Shown here piece after piece: positions 1-5,862 of a stretch of DNA of 14,209 nucleotides; the first letter of the stretch is position 1; the number at the start of each line of letters is the position of its first letter. The stretch comes from Gudongella sp034004165 (GTDB taxonomy: Bacteria; Bacillota; Clostridia; Tissierellales; Tissierellaceae), in NCBI GenBank assembly GCA_034004165.1, contig JAVEXI010000043.1, forward strand, positions 1 to 14,209. Direction: 5' to 3'. The notes beneath the pieces are model-generated. The model saw only the letters and a list, made by a program, of their open reading frames with translations, did no database searches and was not told the origin of the DNA. A program made the translations under genes and the position numbers.

Positions 1-121
1 ACAATTGACATGGTTCAGAAGAGATAATAGAATTAAATGGATAGATGTTGATAAATTTGATGAAAAAGCTGATTTAAATAGCTTTTTAATTGAAGATATT
101 AGAAATAATATTTTTTATTAG
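1..121 (+). CDS. miaA: tRNA dimethylallyltransferase, C-terminal fragment (5' end outside window)
   Basis: Reading from base 2, an open frame gives 39 residues and stops at TAG 119-121. The start of the fragment, QLTWFRRDNRIKW, matches the conserved C-terminal RRQLTWFR-D-RI-W segment of MiaA, which transfers a dimethylallyl group to N6 of A37 in tRNAs reading UNN codons. The final stretch (..LIEDIRNNIFY) is a typical divergent tail. The hfq Shine-Dalgarno overlaps the stop codon, so the two genes are co-transcribed, as in the widespread miaA-hfq arrangement. Only the last eighth or so of the protein is present, so catalytic residues cannot be checked. Confidence 0.88.
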   Translation, partial: QLTWFRRDNRIKWIDVDKFDEKADLNSFLIEDIRNNIFY

Positions 122-125
122 GAGG
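120..125 (+). promoter_or_regulatory. Shine-Dalgarno of hfq overlapping the miaA stop
   Basis: AGGAGG shares its first two bases with the miaA TAG and lies 7 nt before the hfq ATG at 133. This is a full-strength site, and the overlap suggests translational coupling of hfq to miaA. Confidence 0.85.
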
Positions 126-132
126 ATGAGAG

Positions 133-363
133 ATGAAACAGGGAATTAACTTGCAGGATCATTTTCTCAATACAGCACGAAGGGAAGGCATATTAATAAC
201 TGTATTTTTAGTAAACGGTTTTCAAATTAAGGGTTATGTGAAGGGATTTGACAGCTATATTCTAGTGCTGGATGCAGACGATAAACAGCAGATGATTTAT
301 AAGCATGCAATCTCCACCATAATACCAAATAAACTAATCTCACTTGAAAGGGACAGTCAATAG
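133..363 (+). CDS. hfq: RNA chaperone Hfq
   Basis: The 76-residue protein matches Hfq over its whole length. N-terminal NLQDHFLN (residues 6-13) carries the proximal-face Q8 and D9. The Sm1 region runs through VFLVNGFQIKGYVKGFDSY (about 24-42). The Sm2 motif YKHAISTI (56-63) contains the near-invariant YKH that lines the uridine-binding pore of the hexamer. There is almost no C-terminal extension, as usual for Gram-positive Hfq. Hfq binds small RNAs and mRNA tails in the cytoplasm, although its role in Firmicutes is milder than in enterobacteria. It sits directly after miaA and its stop codon overlaps the Shine-Dalgarno of the next gene, so the three genes form one transcript. Confidence 0.96.
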   Translation: MKQGINLQDHFLNTARREGILITVFLVNGFQIKGYVKGFDSYILVLDADDKQQMIYKHAISTIIPNKLISLERDSQ

Positions 364-372
364 GAGAATTAT

Positions 373-1662
373 ATGAACGATATAACAAAGAATTATCTCT
401 GCAACCACTTTGATCTCAGCGAATCAGTAGTTGATTTTGTTGAGGCAAGGGAGGCAGAAATACAGGATAAATTTAAAGAACTTGACGGTATTAGGCAGTT
501 TAATCAGCTCAAGGTAATTGAAGCTATGCAGTTTAACAGGCTGAGTTCGACAGATTTCTATTGGACTACAGGCTATGGATATGGAGATATGGGAAGAGAA
601 AAGGTAGAGAATATTTTTGCCCGCGTATTTGCCGGCGAGAGCGCTCTTGTCAGACCAGCCATAGCTTCGGGTACCCATGCTCTTAATTTGACGTTGTCGG
701 GCATTCTGAGGCCTGGTGACCAACTTTTGTATGCAACGGGCAAGCCATATGATACACTGCAAAAGGTAATAGGAACTAAAGGTGGAATGGAGGGTTCACT
801 AGCTGATTATGGTGTCACCTATAATGAAGTTCCACTTAAGAATAATCAAATTGACATTGAAAAATTGCTTGATGAAATAGTACCTGAGACAAAGATAATT
901 GCCTTCCAAAGATCAACAGGATATAGCGATAGAAGAGCTCTTACTATTGCAGAGCTGAAGGAAGCAATTACTGCTGTAAAAGAGAAATTCCCAGATAAGA
1001 TAACAATGGTAGACAACTGTTATGGTGAATTCCTAGAGGAGACTGAGCCATTAGAAGCTGGGGCAGACATCATAGCGGGATCTCTAATAAAGAACCCAGG
1101 AGGCGGGCTTGCACTCTCAGGAGGCTATATTGTTGGCAGAGAGGATTTGGTTGATATGGTGTCCAATCGTCTTACTGCACCAGGGCTAGGTCGAGACATG
1201 GGTTTAACCTTTGGAACCAGCAGAACCACAATGCAGGGACTGTTTCTGGCTCCGCATATTACCATGGAAGCAGTTAAAGGGGCATTATTGATGGGGAAGG
1301 TATATAAAAGCCTAGGATTTAATATTGTACCTGAACTGGACGATAAGAGAAGCGATATAATTCAGGGGATAGAACTGAAGACAGAGGAGAGGGTTGCAGA
1401 ATTCTGTAAGGGAATACAGGCAGCTTCAACAGTAGACTCCTATGTTGTACCAGAAGCGTGGGACATGCCAGGGTATGCAGACAGAGTAATCATGGCCGCA
1501 GGAGGCTTTATAGAAGGTTCATCGATTGAACTTAGTGCTGATGGACCAATGAGAGAGCCGTTTTATGCATATTTCCAAGGTGGACTGACCTACGACCACT
1601 GTAAACTAGGAGTATTAAAATCTCTTAATAATTTATATGTAAAGAGCTTAATTAGCTTATAA
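373..1662 (+). CDS. PLP-dependent enzyme, methionine gamma-lyase / 'aluminum resistance' family (YnbB-like)
   Basis: The 429-residue protein is a fold-type I PLP enzyme of the family annotated as 'aluminum resistance protein' or methionine gamma-lyase family (YnbB in Bacillus). Seen directly: ASGTHALNLTL (98-108), the cofactor phosphate-binding region; DNCYGEF (214-220), with the Asp expected to pair with the pyridine nitrogen; and SLIKNPGGG (238-245), with K240 as probable Schiff-base lysine. The N-terminal GYGYGD (67-72) and C-terminal GG-TYDH motifs are typical of the family. Similarity to Cys/Met metabolism enzymes makes a C-S lyase plausible, but the physiological substrate is not established. 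The start follows AGGAG (362-366), which overlaps the hfq stop. Linkage to hfq is conserved in many Firmicutes. A hairpin closes the operon at 1701-1756. Confidence 0.88.
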   Translation: MNDITKNYLCNHFDLSESVVDFVEAREAEIQDKFKELDGIRQFNQLKVIEAMQFNRLSSTDFYWTTGYGYGDMGREKVENIFARVFAGESALVRPAIASGTHALNLTLSGILRPGDQLLYATGKPYDTLQKVIGTKGGMEGSLADYGVTYNEVPLKNNQIDIEKLLDEIVPETKIIAFQRSTGYSDRRALTIAELKEAITAVKEKFPDKITMVDNCYGEFLEETEPLEAGADIIAGSLIKNPGGGLALSGGYIVGREDLVDMVSNRLTAPGLGRDMGLTFGTSRTTMQGLFLAPHITMEAVKGALLMGKVYKSLGFNIVPELDDKRSDIIQGIELKTEERVAEFCKGIQAASTVDSYVVPEAWDMPGYADRVIMAAGGFIEGSSIELSADGPMREPFYAYFQGGLTYDHCKLGVLKSLNNLYVKSLISL

Positions 1663-1700
1663 TTATATTTAGATAATGTAATATTATTATTAAGATTAAT

Positions 1701-1756
1701 AAACAAATAGAAGAGCCAGTGTATCTCATTAGAGACTTACAGGCTCTTGTTTGTTT
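1701..1756 (+). terminator. Hairpin terminator of the miaA-hfq operon
   Basis: AAGAGCC (1711-1717) pairs perfectly with GGCTCTT (1742-1748). Outside it AAACAAA (1701-1707) pairs with TTTGTTT (1750-1756), separated by a small internal loop. A TCTC/GAGA pair closes the apical part. The T-rich 3' arm fits a Rho-independent terminator 39 nt after the stop codon, although it has no uninterrupted T run. Confidence 0.75.
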
Positions 1757-1810
1757 ATATATCATTATAAAACTATTATTCTGTTGTTTCTATTATTCAT
1801 TCTGTTTTCT

Positions 1811-1893
1811 GTCATTCTGAGCGTCAGCGAAGAATCTTATCCTTTGCATTTGACTACCAAAGATCCTTCGGTCGTAAACTCCCTCAGGATGAC
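1811..1893. repeat. Palindromic dispersed repeat, copy 1
   Basis: An imperfect inverted repeat of 83 bp. The outer arms GTCATTCTGAG (1811-1821) and CTCAGGATGAC (1883-1893) are complementary with one G:T. The inner arms GAAGAATCTT (1829-1838) and AAGATCCTTC (1860-1869) are complementary with one mismatch. Most of the unit recurs in the same orientation at 4260-4342. The sequence type resembles intergenic palindromic repeats seen in many unrelated bacterial genomes. No transposase is encoded. It could move as a non-autonomous element or act as an mRNA 3' hairpin. Confidence 0.8.
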
Positions 1894-1911
1894 AGCTACA
1901 TTTTTGTACTT

Positions 1912-2015
1912 TCATTGTCAATTGTCACTTGTCAATTCTTCTTTCCTATTCACTATTCACAATGGCCAGCAAAGCTAGCCCCTACTATTCACTATTCACT
2001 ATTACTTATTCACTG
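1912..2015. repeat. Short direct repeats of CACTATT and TGTCAATT type
   Basis: From 1912 to 1940 three degenerate copies of a TTGTCAATT/CTTGTCAATT unit occur. From 1946 to 1960 and from 1983 to 2015 the 7-mer CACTATT (or TATTCAC) recurs about six times, the two clusters being separated by a unique stretch. The repeats run up to the end of lexA. They look like slippage-prone filler associated with the adjacent palindromic repeat; no function is visible. Confidence 0.65.
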
Positions 2016-2018
2016 CAT

Positions 2019-2636
2019 CTAATATTTCCTATACAATCCCTTAACCTTACCCAAAATAACTACATCCCGAGAGTATATAGGCTCCATAAACTGGTTCTCA
2101 GGCTGCAGCCTAATTCTGTCTGGTTCCTTATAGAACCTTTTTACTGTAGCTTCTTCACCAAGAAGAGCAACGACAATATCTCCGTTTTGAGCTATTTTCT
2201 GCTCTTTGACCAGAACCAGGTCTCCATCCATTATCCCAGCATCGATCATACTTTCGCCCTGAACCTTTAGCATGAACACATCCTGACCTTCAACATCTTC
2301 AAGAGGAAGAGGGAAGGAGTCTTCAATATTCTCTACAGCAAGAATAGGCATACCAGCCGTAACTTTTCCGACAATTGGCACGTCTACGGTTTGTTTCTTT
2401 ATCATTCCAAACTCAGATTCCAGCCCTACGACTTCAATAGCTCTGGGCTTAGATGGATCCTTCCTTATGTATCCCTTTTTTTCAAGAGTACTAAGATGAG
2501 CGTGAACAGAGGAAGGAGACTTAAGGTGTACTGCATTACAAATTTCTCTTACTGTGGGTGGGTACCCACGTCCTGATACTTCTCTTTTAATGTATAGTAG
2601 AATTTCAGTTTGTTTTTTGCTTAAATTTTCGTACAT
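2019..2636 (-). CDS. lexA: LexA repressor, SOS regulator
   Basis: The 205-residue protein has the two LexA domains. The N-terminal winged helix includes KKQTEILLYIKRE (7-19) and the recognition region SPSSVHAHLSTLEKKGYIRKD (40-60). The C-terminal S24 self-cleaving domain carries the scissile A94-G95 in VTAGMP, the nucleophile S129 in GESM and the general base K166 in ATVKRF. LexA binds CGAAC-N4-GTTCG boxes as a dimer and is inactivated by RecA-stimulated autocleavage. GAGGTG lies 6 nt before the ATG. Two SOS-like boxes flank its own promoter, which indicates autoregulation. It diverges from yneA. Confidence 0.97.
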   Translation of the reverse strand: MYENLSKKQTEILLYIKREVSGRGYPPTVREICNAVHLKSPSSVHAHLSTLEKKGYIRKDPSKPRAIEVVGLESEFGMIKKQTVDVPIVGKVTAGMPILAVENIEDSFPLPLEDVEGQDVFMLKVQGESMIDAGIMDGDLVLVKEQKIAQNGDIVVALLGEEATVKRFYKEPDRIRLQPENQFMEPIYSRDVVILGKVKGLYRKY

Positions 2637-2659
2637 TTGAGCACCTCACTATCGGTATT

Positions 2660-2673
2660 AGAACATCTGTTTT
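2660..2673. promoter_or_regulatory. LexA box 1 (lexA side)
   Basis: AGAAC-ATCT-GTTTT keeps the core GAAC-N4-GTT of the Firmicute SOS box. It lies immediately downstream of the lexA -10, between promoter and start codon. Confidence 0.6.
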
Positions 2674-2677
2674 GAAA

Positions 2678-2706
2678 ATTATATCATAAAAATAAATCAA
2701 ACACAA
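2678..2706 (-). promoter_or_regulatory. lexA promoter (sigma-A type)
   Basis: On the minus strand, TTGTGT (2706-2701) is separated by 17 bp from a perfect TATAAT (2683-2678). The -35 lies inside one LexA-box-like site and a second lies just after the -10, so LexA could block its own transcription. Confidence 0.72.
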
Positions 2707-2711
2707 GTTCG
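2698..2711. promoter_or_regulatory. LexA box 2 (over lexA -35)
   Basis: CAAAC-ACAA-GTTCG has a perfect right half-site and one change in the left half. It covers the lexA -35 hexamer. Confidence 0.55.
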
Positions 2712-2730
2712 ATTTATTTTTAATAAACTA

Positions 2731-2759
2731 TTGACATAGAACAATTGTTCGTGTATTAT
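2731..2759 (+). promoter_or_regulatory. yneA promoter with LexA box 3 in the spacer
   Basis: A perfect TTGACA (2731-2736), a 17-bp spacer and TATTAT (2754-2759) form a strong sigma-A promoter. The spacer is almost filled by AGAAC-AATT-GTTCG (2738-2751), whose central 12 bp form a perfect palindrome and match the SOS box. LexA bound here would exclude RNA polymerase completely. Confidence 0.88.
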
Positions 2760-2768
2760 ATAATTAAT

Positions 2769-2782
2769 CGAACATACGTACA
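2769..2782. promoter_or_regulatory. LexA box 4 (yneA leader)
   Basis: CGAAC-ATAC-GTACA has a perfect left half and a degenerate right half. It lies just after the yneA -10, near the expected transcription start, so it could assist box 3. Confidence 0.5.
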
Positions 2783-2800
2783 ATGATAGGGGTGCTGATA

Positions 2801-3118
2801 ATGAAAAGCAAAAGATATGTCATAGTCAACCAGACGAGGTTTTTTACTTTTATAACGCTTATTATAGCGGTTGTTTCTCTGCTGCTGTTTTCTCTGTGGA
2901 GCCTAAATGGTGTATACGGATCAGAGCTGGAGAAAAACGTTGAAGAGTATTCGGTCGTCAATGGAGACACCTTATGGGAAATAGCATTAAAATATGCACC
3001 CAGTCATTACGATGTAAGAAAGCTTGTCTACGAAATCAAGGACTATAATGGATTAGATTCAAGCATAATCCATGATGGAGACAAGCTCTTAATTCCACTT
3101 ATAGCGGGCAGAGACTAA
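2801..3118 (+). CDS. yneA: SOS-induced cell division suppressor with LysM domain (YneA-like)
   Basis: A short basic N-terminus (MKSKRYVIVNQTRF) is followed by one hydrophobic segment (about residues 14-36 from this start) and then a LysM domain: YSVVNGDTLWEIALKYAP through DGDKLLIPL. This layout and the length of 105 residues match YneA, which is secreted or membrane-anchored, delays septation during DNA damage and is then degraded. Position next to lexA and a LexA-box promoter support the call. I place the start at the ATG at 2801, because AGGGGTG (2788-2794) lies 6 nt before it; an in-frame ATG at 2783 touches LexA box 4 and has no ribosome site. The gene ends directly against the convergent recombinase gene. 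Confidence 0.85.
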   Translation: MKSKRYVIVNQTRFFTFITLIIAVVSLLLFSLWSLNGVYGSELEKNVEEYSVVNGDTLWEIALKYAPSHYDVRKLVYEIKDYNGLDSSIIHDGDKLLIPLIAGRD

Positions 3119-4090
3119 TCATCTTTGCTTTTTTCTTTTTCTATTGGCCAGGGGATTTGACTTAACTGCTTCGCGCAGCCTGTCATCGTCAAGATGGGTG
3201 TATATCTGTGTAGTCGATACTGATTCATGCCCCAGAATCTCCTGTAAAGCCCTTATATCTACATTGCCATGCTTATACATTAGTGTAGCAGCAGTATGTC
3301 TTAGCTTATGAGTTGAATATATATCTGTATCCAAACCTGAAGCTTCAAAGTATTTGTCTATCATGTGCTGAATAGCCCGATTACTCATACGCTGTTTTCT
3401 CTTACTTAAGAACAGTGCCTTTTCACCAGGGGAGAGAGGACGTACCCTCAAATAATCTGAGATGGCTTCAACGCAGGCTTCATTTAAGAATATAGTTCTT
3501 TCTTTATTTCCTTTTCCAATGACCGTAAGATTATCATCACCGTTTATTTTGTCTATATTGATACTGGAAAGCTCAGAAAGACGTAATCCACAGTTTAAAA
3601 ATAACATTATAATTGCATAATCTCTTGTTCTGTAGAGTTCATTATTGTTAGCTAACACTGTATTTAACAGGTTTTCAGCCTGCTCAAGTGTCAAATAGAC
3701 AGGATGTCTGTCGTCTGTTTTAGGGAATTCAAGCTGCTCAGCAGGGTTTTTCTCAAGGAGATTTACTCGATGTACCAGATACTTAAAATAGGACCTAATT
3801 GAAGCGACTTTACGAGCTCGAGTGGAACTTGAATTAGAGCGCTTTTTATCAGTAAAAGACATGTACGCATGAAGATCCTGGATGTTGACTCTGGCTAATA
3901 AATCGACATCAACATCTTCAATAGATATTTCATCAAAGTCAGTTGAGTCATCAATAAGCTTATAGCGCATCTTAAGAAACCTAAAGAAAGTTCTCAGGTC
4001 AAAATAGTATTCTTTAACAGTATTAGGGGAGGTTCCCTTGATAGTTTCCATATAATCTAGATAATCATCCAATATTTGTGGGTTTTTCAT
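3119..4090 (-). CDS. Tyrosine recombinase (XerC/XerD-like integrase)
   Basis: The 323-residue protein has both domains of phage-integrase-type recombinases. The N-terminal SAM-like DNA-binding domain covers about residues 5-110. The catalytic domain carries R170 (CGLRLSEL), K193 (GKGNKER), H261 and R264 (HKLRH), H288 (LGHES) and the nucleophile Y297 (QIYTH). The set is complete, so it should be active. The length and motifs fit XerC/XerD-type chromosome-dimer resolvases, but with one such gene in view I cannot tell whether it acts at dif or is a housekeeping paralogue. AAGGGG lies 6 nt before the ATG. It has its own promoter with a palindrome over the expected start of transcription, and its stop codon directly adjoins that of yneA. 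Confidence 0.9.
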   Translation of the reverse strand: MKNPQILDDYLDYMETIKGTSPNTVKEYYFDLRTFFRFLKMRYKLIDDSTDFDEISIEDVDVDLLARVNIQDLHAYMSFTDKKRSNSSSTRARKVASIRSYFKYLVHRVNLLEKNPAEQLEFPKTDDRHPVYLTLEQAENLLNTVLANNNELYRTRDYAIIMLFLNCGLRLSELSSINIDKINGDDNLTVIGKGNKERTIFLNEACVEAISDYLRVRPLSPGEKALFLSKRKQRMSNRAIQHMIDKYFEASGLDTDIYSTHKLRHTAATLMYKHGNVDIRALQEILGHESVSTTQIYTHLDDDRLREAVKSNPLANRKRKKQR

Positions 4091-4116
4091 GAAATTACCC
4101 CTTTTTTGTATAGTTT

Positions 4117-4142
4117 AGTCACAAAATAGTTATTTTGTGACT
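4117..4142. promoter_or_regulatory. Perfect 12-bp-arm palindrome at the transcription start of the recombinase gene
   Basis: AGTCACAAAATA (4117-4128) and TATTTTGTGACT (4131-4142) are exactly complementary around a 2-bp centre. The site begins 6 bp after the -10 and so covers the predicted +1. It looks like an operator for a dimeric repressor; as RNA it could also form a hairpin at the very 5' end of the transcript. It does not match the LexA box. The cognate factor is unknown. Confidence 0.75.
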
Positions 4143-4148
4143 TATAAT

Positions 4149-4177
4149 ATTATACCATTTTCATAAATTTATTGCAA
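4149..4177 (-). promoter_or_regulatory. Promoter of the recombinase gene
   Basis: On the minus strand, TTGCAA (4177-4172), a 17-bp spacer and a perfect TATAAT (4154-4149) lie about 60 bp before the start codon. This is a good sigma-A promoter. Confidence 0.75.
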
Positions 4178-4213
4178 TATTTATATAATTAGCTATAATG
4201 TACCTCTGTTTAT

Positions 4214-4243
4214 GAGATCCCTCGACTTCGCTCGGGATGACAG
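4214..4243. repeat. Half copy of the palindromic dispersed repeat
   Basis: GAGATCCCTCG, a short spacer and CTCGGGATGACAG correspond to the right half of the full copies (AGATCCTTCG .. CTCAGGATGACAG). ATCCC and GGGAT form a small hairpin of their own. The following GCTAC is also shared with the sequence after copy 1, which supports common origin. Confidence 0.65.
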
Positions 4244-4259
4244 CTACTGCATTGATACA

Positions 4260-4342
4260 GTCATACTGAACTTCAGCGAAGAATCTTATATTTTACATTT
4301 AAGTACCAAAGATCCTTCGGTCGTAAACTCCCTCAGGATGAC
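4260..4342. repeat. Palindromic dispersed repeat, copy 2
   Basis: Same length (83 bp) and order of segments as copy 1: GTCATACTGAA, then AGCGAAGAATCTTAT, then GTACCAAAGATCCTTCGG and TCGTAAACTCCCTCAGGATG. The right half is identical to copy 1 over about 40 bases, while the left outer arm has diverged. Inner arms GAAGAATCTT (4278-4287) and AAGATCCTTC (4309-4318) pair with one mismatch. No coding content. Confidence 0.8.
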
Positions 4343-4391
4343 AGAAAAAGCGAATTGAAAATTGACAGCTGACAGTTGACAAAAACACTTA

Positions 4392-4478
4392 GGTGATTGG
4401 CAAGTAATCGTTTTGAGGACATTACCTGGCCAAGCGGCCGTGATCGGTCCGAAAAAACGACTTACTTGCCAATACACC
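4392..4478. repeat. Long imperfect inverted repeat, possible structured RNA
   Basis: GGTGATTGGCAAGTAA (4392-4407) pairs with TTACTTGCCAATACACC (4462-4478) with one bulge, and the stem continues through TCGTTTT/AAAACGA. Inside, GGAC (4417-4420) pairs with GTCC (4447-4450), and GGCC (4428-4431) pairs with GGCC (4436-4439) around an AAGC loop. The whole 87-nt segment can therefore fold as one long interrupted hairpin. I cannot match it to a known RNA class, riboswitch or attachment site. Confidence 0.55.
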
Positions 4479-4533
4479 CATCCACTAATCTTCTTGCCAT
4501 ACTTTCCTATGCCTATTCATTTTTAAGGCCCTT

Positions 4534-4559
4534 AAAAACGATTCTGGAGCCTCGTTTTT
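4534..4559. terminator. A/T-rich hairpin, possible bidirectional terminator
   Basis: AAAAACGA (4534-4541) and TCGTTTTT (4552-4559) are perfectly complementary around a 10-nt loop. Followed by one more T on the plus strand, it has a T run in both directions. It could end transcription from either side, but the GC-poor stem makes it weak. Confidence 0.4.
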
Positions 4560-4576
4560 TCAAGCAAAATATAAAT

Positions 4577-4625
4577 ATCAGAGCCTTTGCCAGTATCTGA
4601 GTCATTTACGCACAAAAGCCCTGAT
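4577..4625 (-). terminator. Probable transcript-end hairpin after the aspartate aminotransferase gene
   Basis: ATCAGAGCCTTTG (4577-4589) pairs with CAAAAGCCCTGAT (4613-4625) over 13 positions, two of them G:U, on the minus strand. It lies 27 nt past the stop codon of the aminotransferase gene and is followed by a T-rich stretch. The 23-nt loop is larger than in a typical intrinsic terminator, so it may also be only an RNA 3' stabilizer. Confidence 0.45.
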
Positions 4626-4652
4626 TTAAATATACTTAAATACTATTTGCCA

Positions 4653-5849
4653 TTATTTTGAACCTAAAAGATTTTTTACTCTCTCAAGTCCATTTTCTAT
4701 ATTTTCCATTGAAGTTACATAAGAAAGTCTGACATATTTGTCGTCACCAAATGCTTTACCTGGAACTACTGCGACTTTACATTTTTCTAGAAGAAGTGTC
4801 GTAAAGTCTACTGAATCATTTATCTTCATTCCTTCGACTTCTTTCCCTATATATTGTGAATAATTTAACATAACATAAAATGCACCTTTTGGTTTCAAGC
4901 AACTCAATCCATTAATTCCATTTATAAGTTCTACCATTCTTAATCTTCTCTTATCAAATTCGTCTCTCATGGCAGCTATGCTTGATTGATCTCCTGACAG
5001 CCCCACAACGCTAGCGTATTGCGAAACTGAACTTGGATTTGATGTAGTATGACTCTGGACATTGGACATAACTTTTGTTATTTCCTGTTCTGCTGCAGCA
5101 TATCCTATTCTCCATCCAGTCATTGCATATGCTTTTGACATACCATTAATTAAAATAGTAAGTCTCTTTATATCGTCACCAAGAGATGCGATGCTTACAT
5201 GCTCCTCTCCATCGTATACAAGCTTCTCATATAATTCGTCAGAAATAATGAATACATTGTTCTTTACAGCCCAGTCAGCAATATCTTGAAGTTCTTCTTT
5301 GGTATAAACAGTTCCAGTAGGATTACTTGGGCTGTTCAAAATAACTGCTTTCGTTCTATTAGTTTTAAACTGATCTAAATCTGCTGAATTGAATTTAAAC
5401 TCTTTCTCCTCAGTTGTCGGGATAATTACAGGAACACCACCAGCAATTCTTACTAAATCTGGATAACTTACCCAATAAGGTGTGCTGAAAATTACTTCGT
5501 CCTCTGGATTTAAGATAGCTAGAAGAGCATTGTAAATCGAATGCTTACCTCCATTTGATATGATGATATTTGAAGGTTTATACTCTAATCCATTTTCAAC
5601 TTTAAGTTTTTTACAAATAGCTTCCTTAAGCTCTGGTGTTCCCGAAGCTGCAGTATATTTGGTAACACCTTTTCTAATTGCCTCAACACCTGCATCCTGA
5701 ATGTTTTCTGGCGTATTAAAATCTGGTTCACCGACGCTGAAACTTATTACGTTTTCCCCTGCGGCTCTTAGAGCCGCTGCTTTTGCAGTAATTTCAAGAG
5801 TTACTGATGGCTCGATTGATAGTCCTTTTTTAGATAGATTAAACTCCAT
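4653..5849 (-). CDS. aspC: Aspartate aminotransferase, class I subgroup Ib, PLP-dependent
   Basis: A full-length (about 398 residues) fold-type I aminotransferase. Numbered from an upstream ATG at 5855: K104 in NGGKH, typical of subgroup Ib aspartate/prephenate aminotransferases; PYW (126-128); NSPSNPTG (174-181); D206 and Y209 in SDELY; the Schiff-base lysine K241 in MSKAYAMTGWRIGY; and R376 (VRLSY), which binds the substrate carboxylate. It interconverts aspartate and 2-oxoglutarate with oxaloacetate and glutamate in the cytoplasm; the subgroup may also accept prephenate. I prefer the ATG at 5849, because AGGAGGG (5864-5858) is 8 nt from it but only 2 nt from the ATG at 5855. It is the last gene of a PHP-padR-aspC operon. 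Confidence 0.9.
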   Translation of the reverse strand: MEFNLSKKGLSIEPSVTLEITAKAAALRAAGENVISFSVGEPDFNTPENIQDAGVEAIRKGVTKYTAASGTPELKEAICKKLKVENGLEYKPSNIIISNGGKHSIYNALLAILNPEDEVIFSTPYWVSYPDLVRIAGGVPVIIPTTEEKEFKFNSADLDQFKTNRTKAVILNSPSNPTGTVYTKEELQDIADWAVKNNVFIISDELYEKLVYDGEEHVSIASLGDDIKRLTILINGMSKAYAMTGWRIGYAAAEQEITKVMSNVQSHTTSNPSSVSQYASVVGLSGDQSSIAAMRDEFDKRRLRMVELINGINGLSCLKPKGAFYVMLNYSQYIGKEVEGMKINDSVDFTTLLLEKCKVAVVPGKAFGDDKYVRLSYVTSMENIENGLERVKNLLGSK

Positions 5850-5862
5850 TTTCATTACCCTC

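Larger units (their letters stand above)
1663..2018. other. Gene-free interval between the hfq operon and lexA
   Basis: These 356 bases lie between convergent genes. They hold the operon terminator (1701-1756), one copy of a palindromic dispersed repeat (1811-1893), and runs of short direct repeats up to the lexA stop codon. Short open frames here have no Shine-Dalgarno and lie across the repeats, so I see no gene. No obvious T-tailed terminator for lexA is visible; the palindromic repeat is the only strong hairpin downstream of it. Confidence 0.7.
4091..4652. other. Gene-free interval between recombinase and aspartate aminotransferase genes
   Basis: The 562 bases hold, in order, the recombinase promoter and palindrome (4117-4177), a half copy (4214-4243) and a full copy (4260-4342) of the dispersed repeat, short TTGACA-like direct repeats (4353-4380), and three consecutive inverted repeats (4392-4478, 4534-4559, 4577-4625). 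Open frames of 63 and 67 codons exist on either strand but lack ribosome sites, resemble no protein family I know and lie over the palindromes, so I do not call genes here. Confidence 0.7.

Noticed and set aside
1751..2270. Open frames of 75 and 113 codons on the plus strand
   Set aside because: They run over the terminator arm, the dispersed repeat, direct repeats and the antisense of lexA; low-complexity translations and no ribosome sites.
4427..4450. tRNA-like segment (TGGCCAAGCGGCC resembles a D-arm)
   Set aside because: No acceptor stem, anticodon arm or T-loop GTTCRA follows at the proper distances; the match is explained by the inner hairpin.
4392..4478. Integron attC-like site next to the tyrosine recombinase
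   Set aside because: A folded hairpin is present, but I find no RYYYAAC/GTTRRRY boxes, no cassette ORF, and the recombinase lacks an evident IntI-specific insertion.
4397..4600. Open frame of 67 codons on the plus strand (and 63 codons on the minus strand at 4286-4477)
   Set aside because: No ribosome site, no recognisable family, and both lie across palindromes and repeats; better explained as chance open frames over non-coding DNA.
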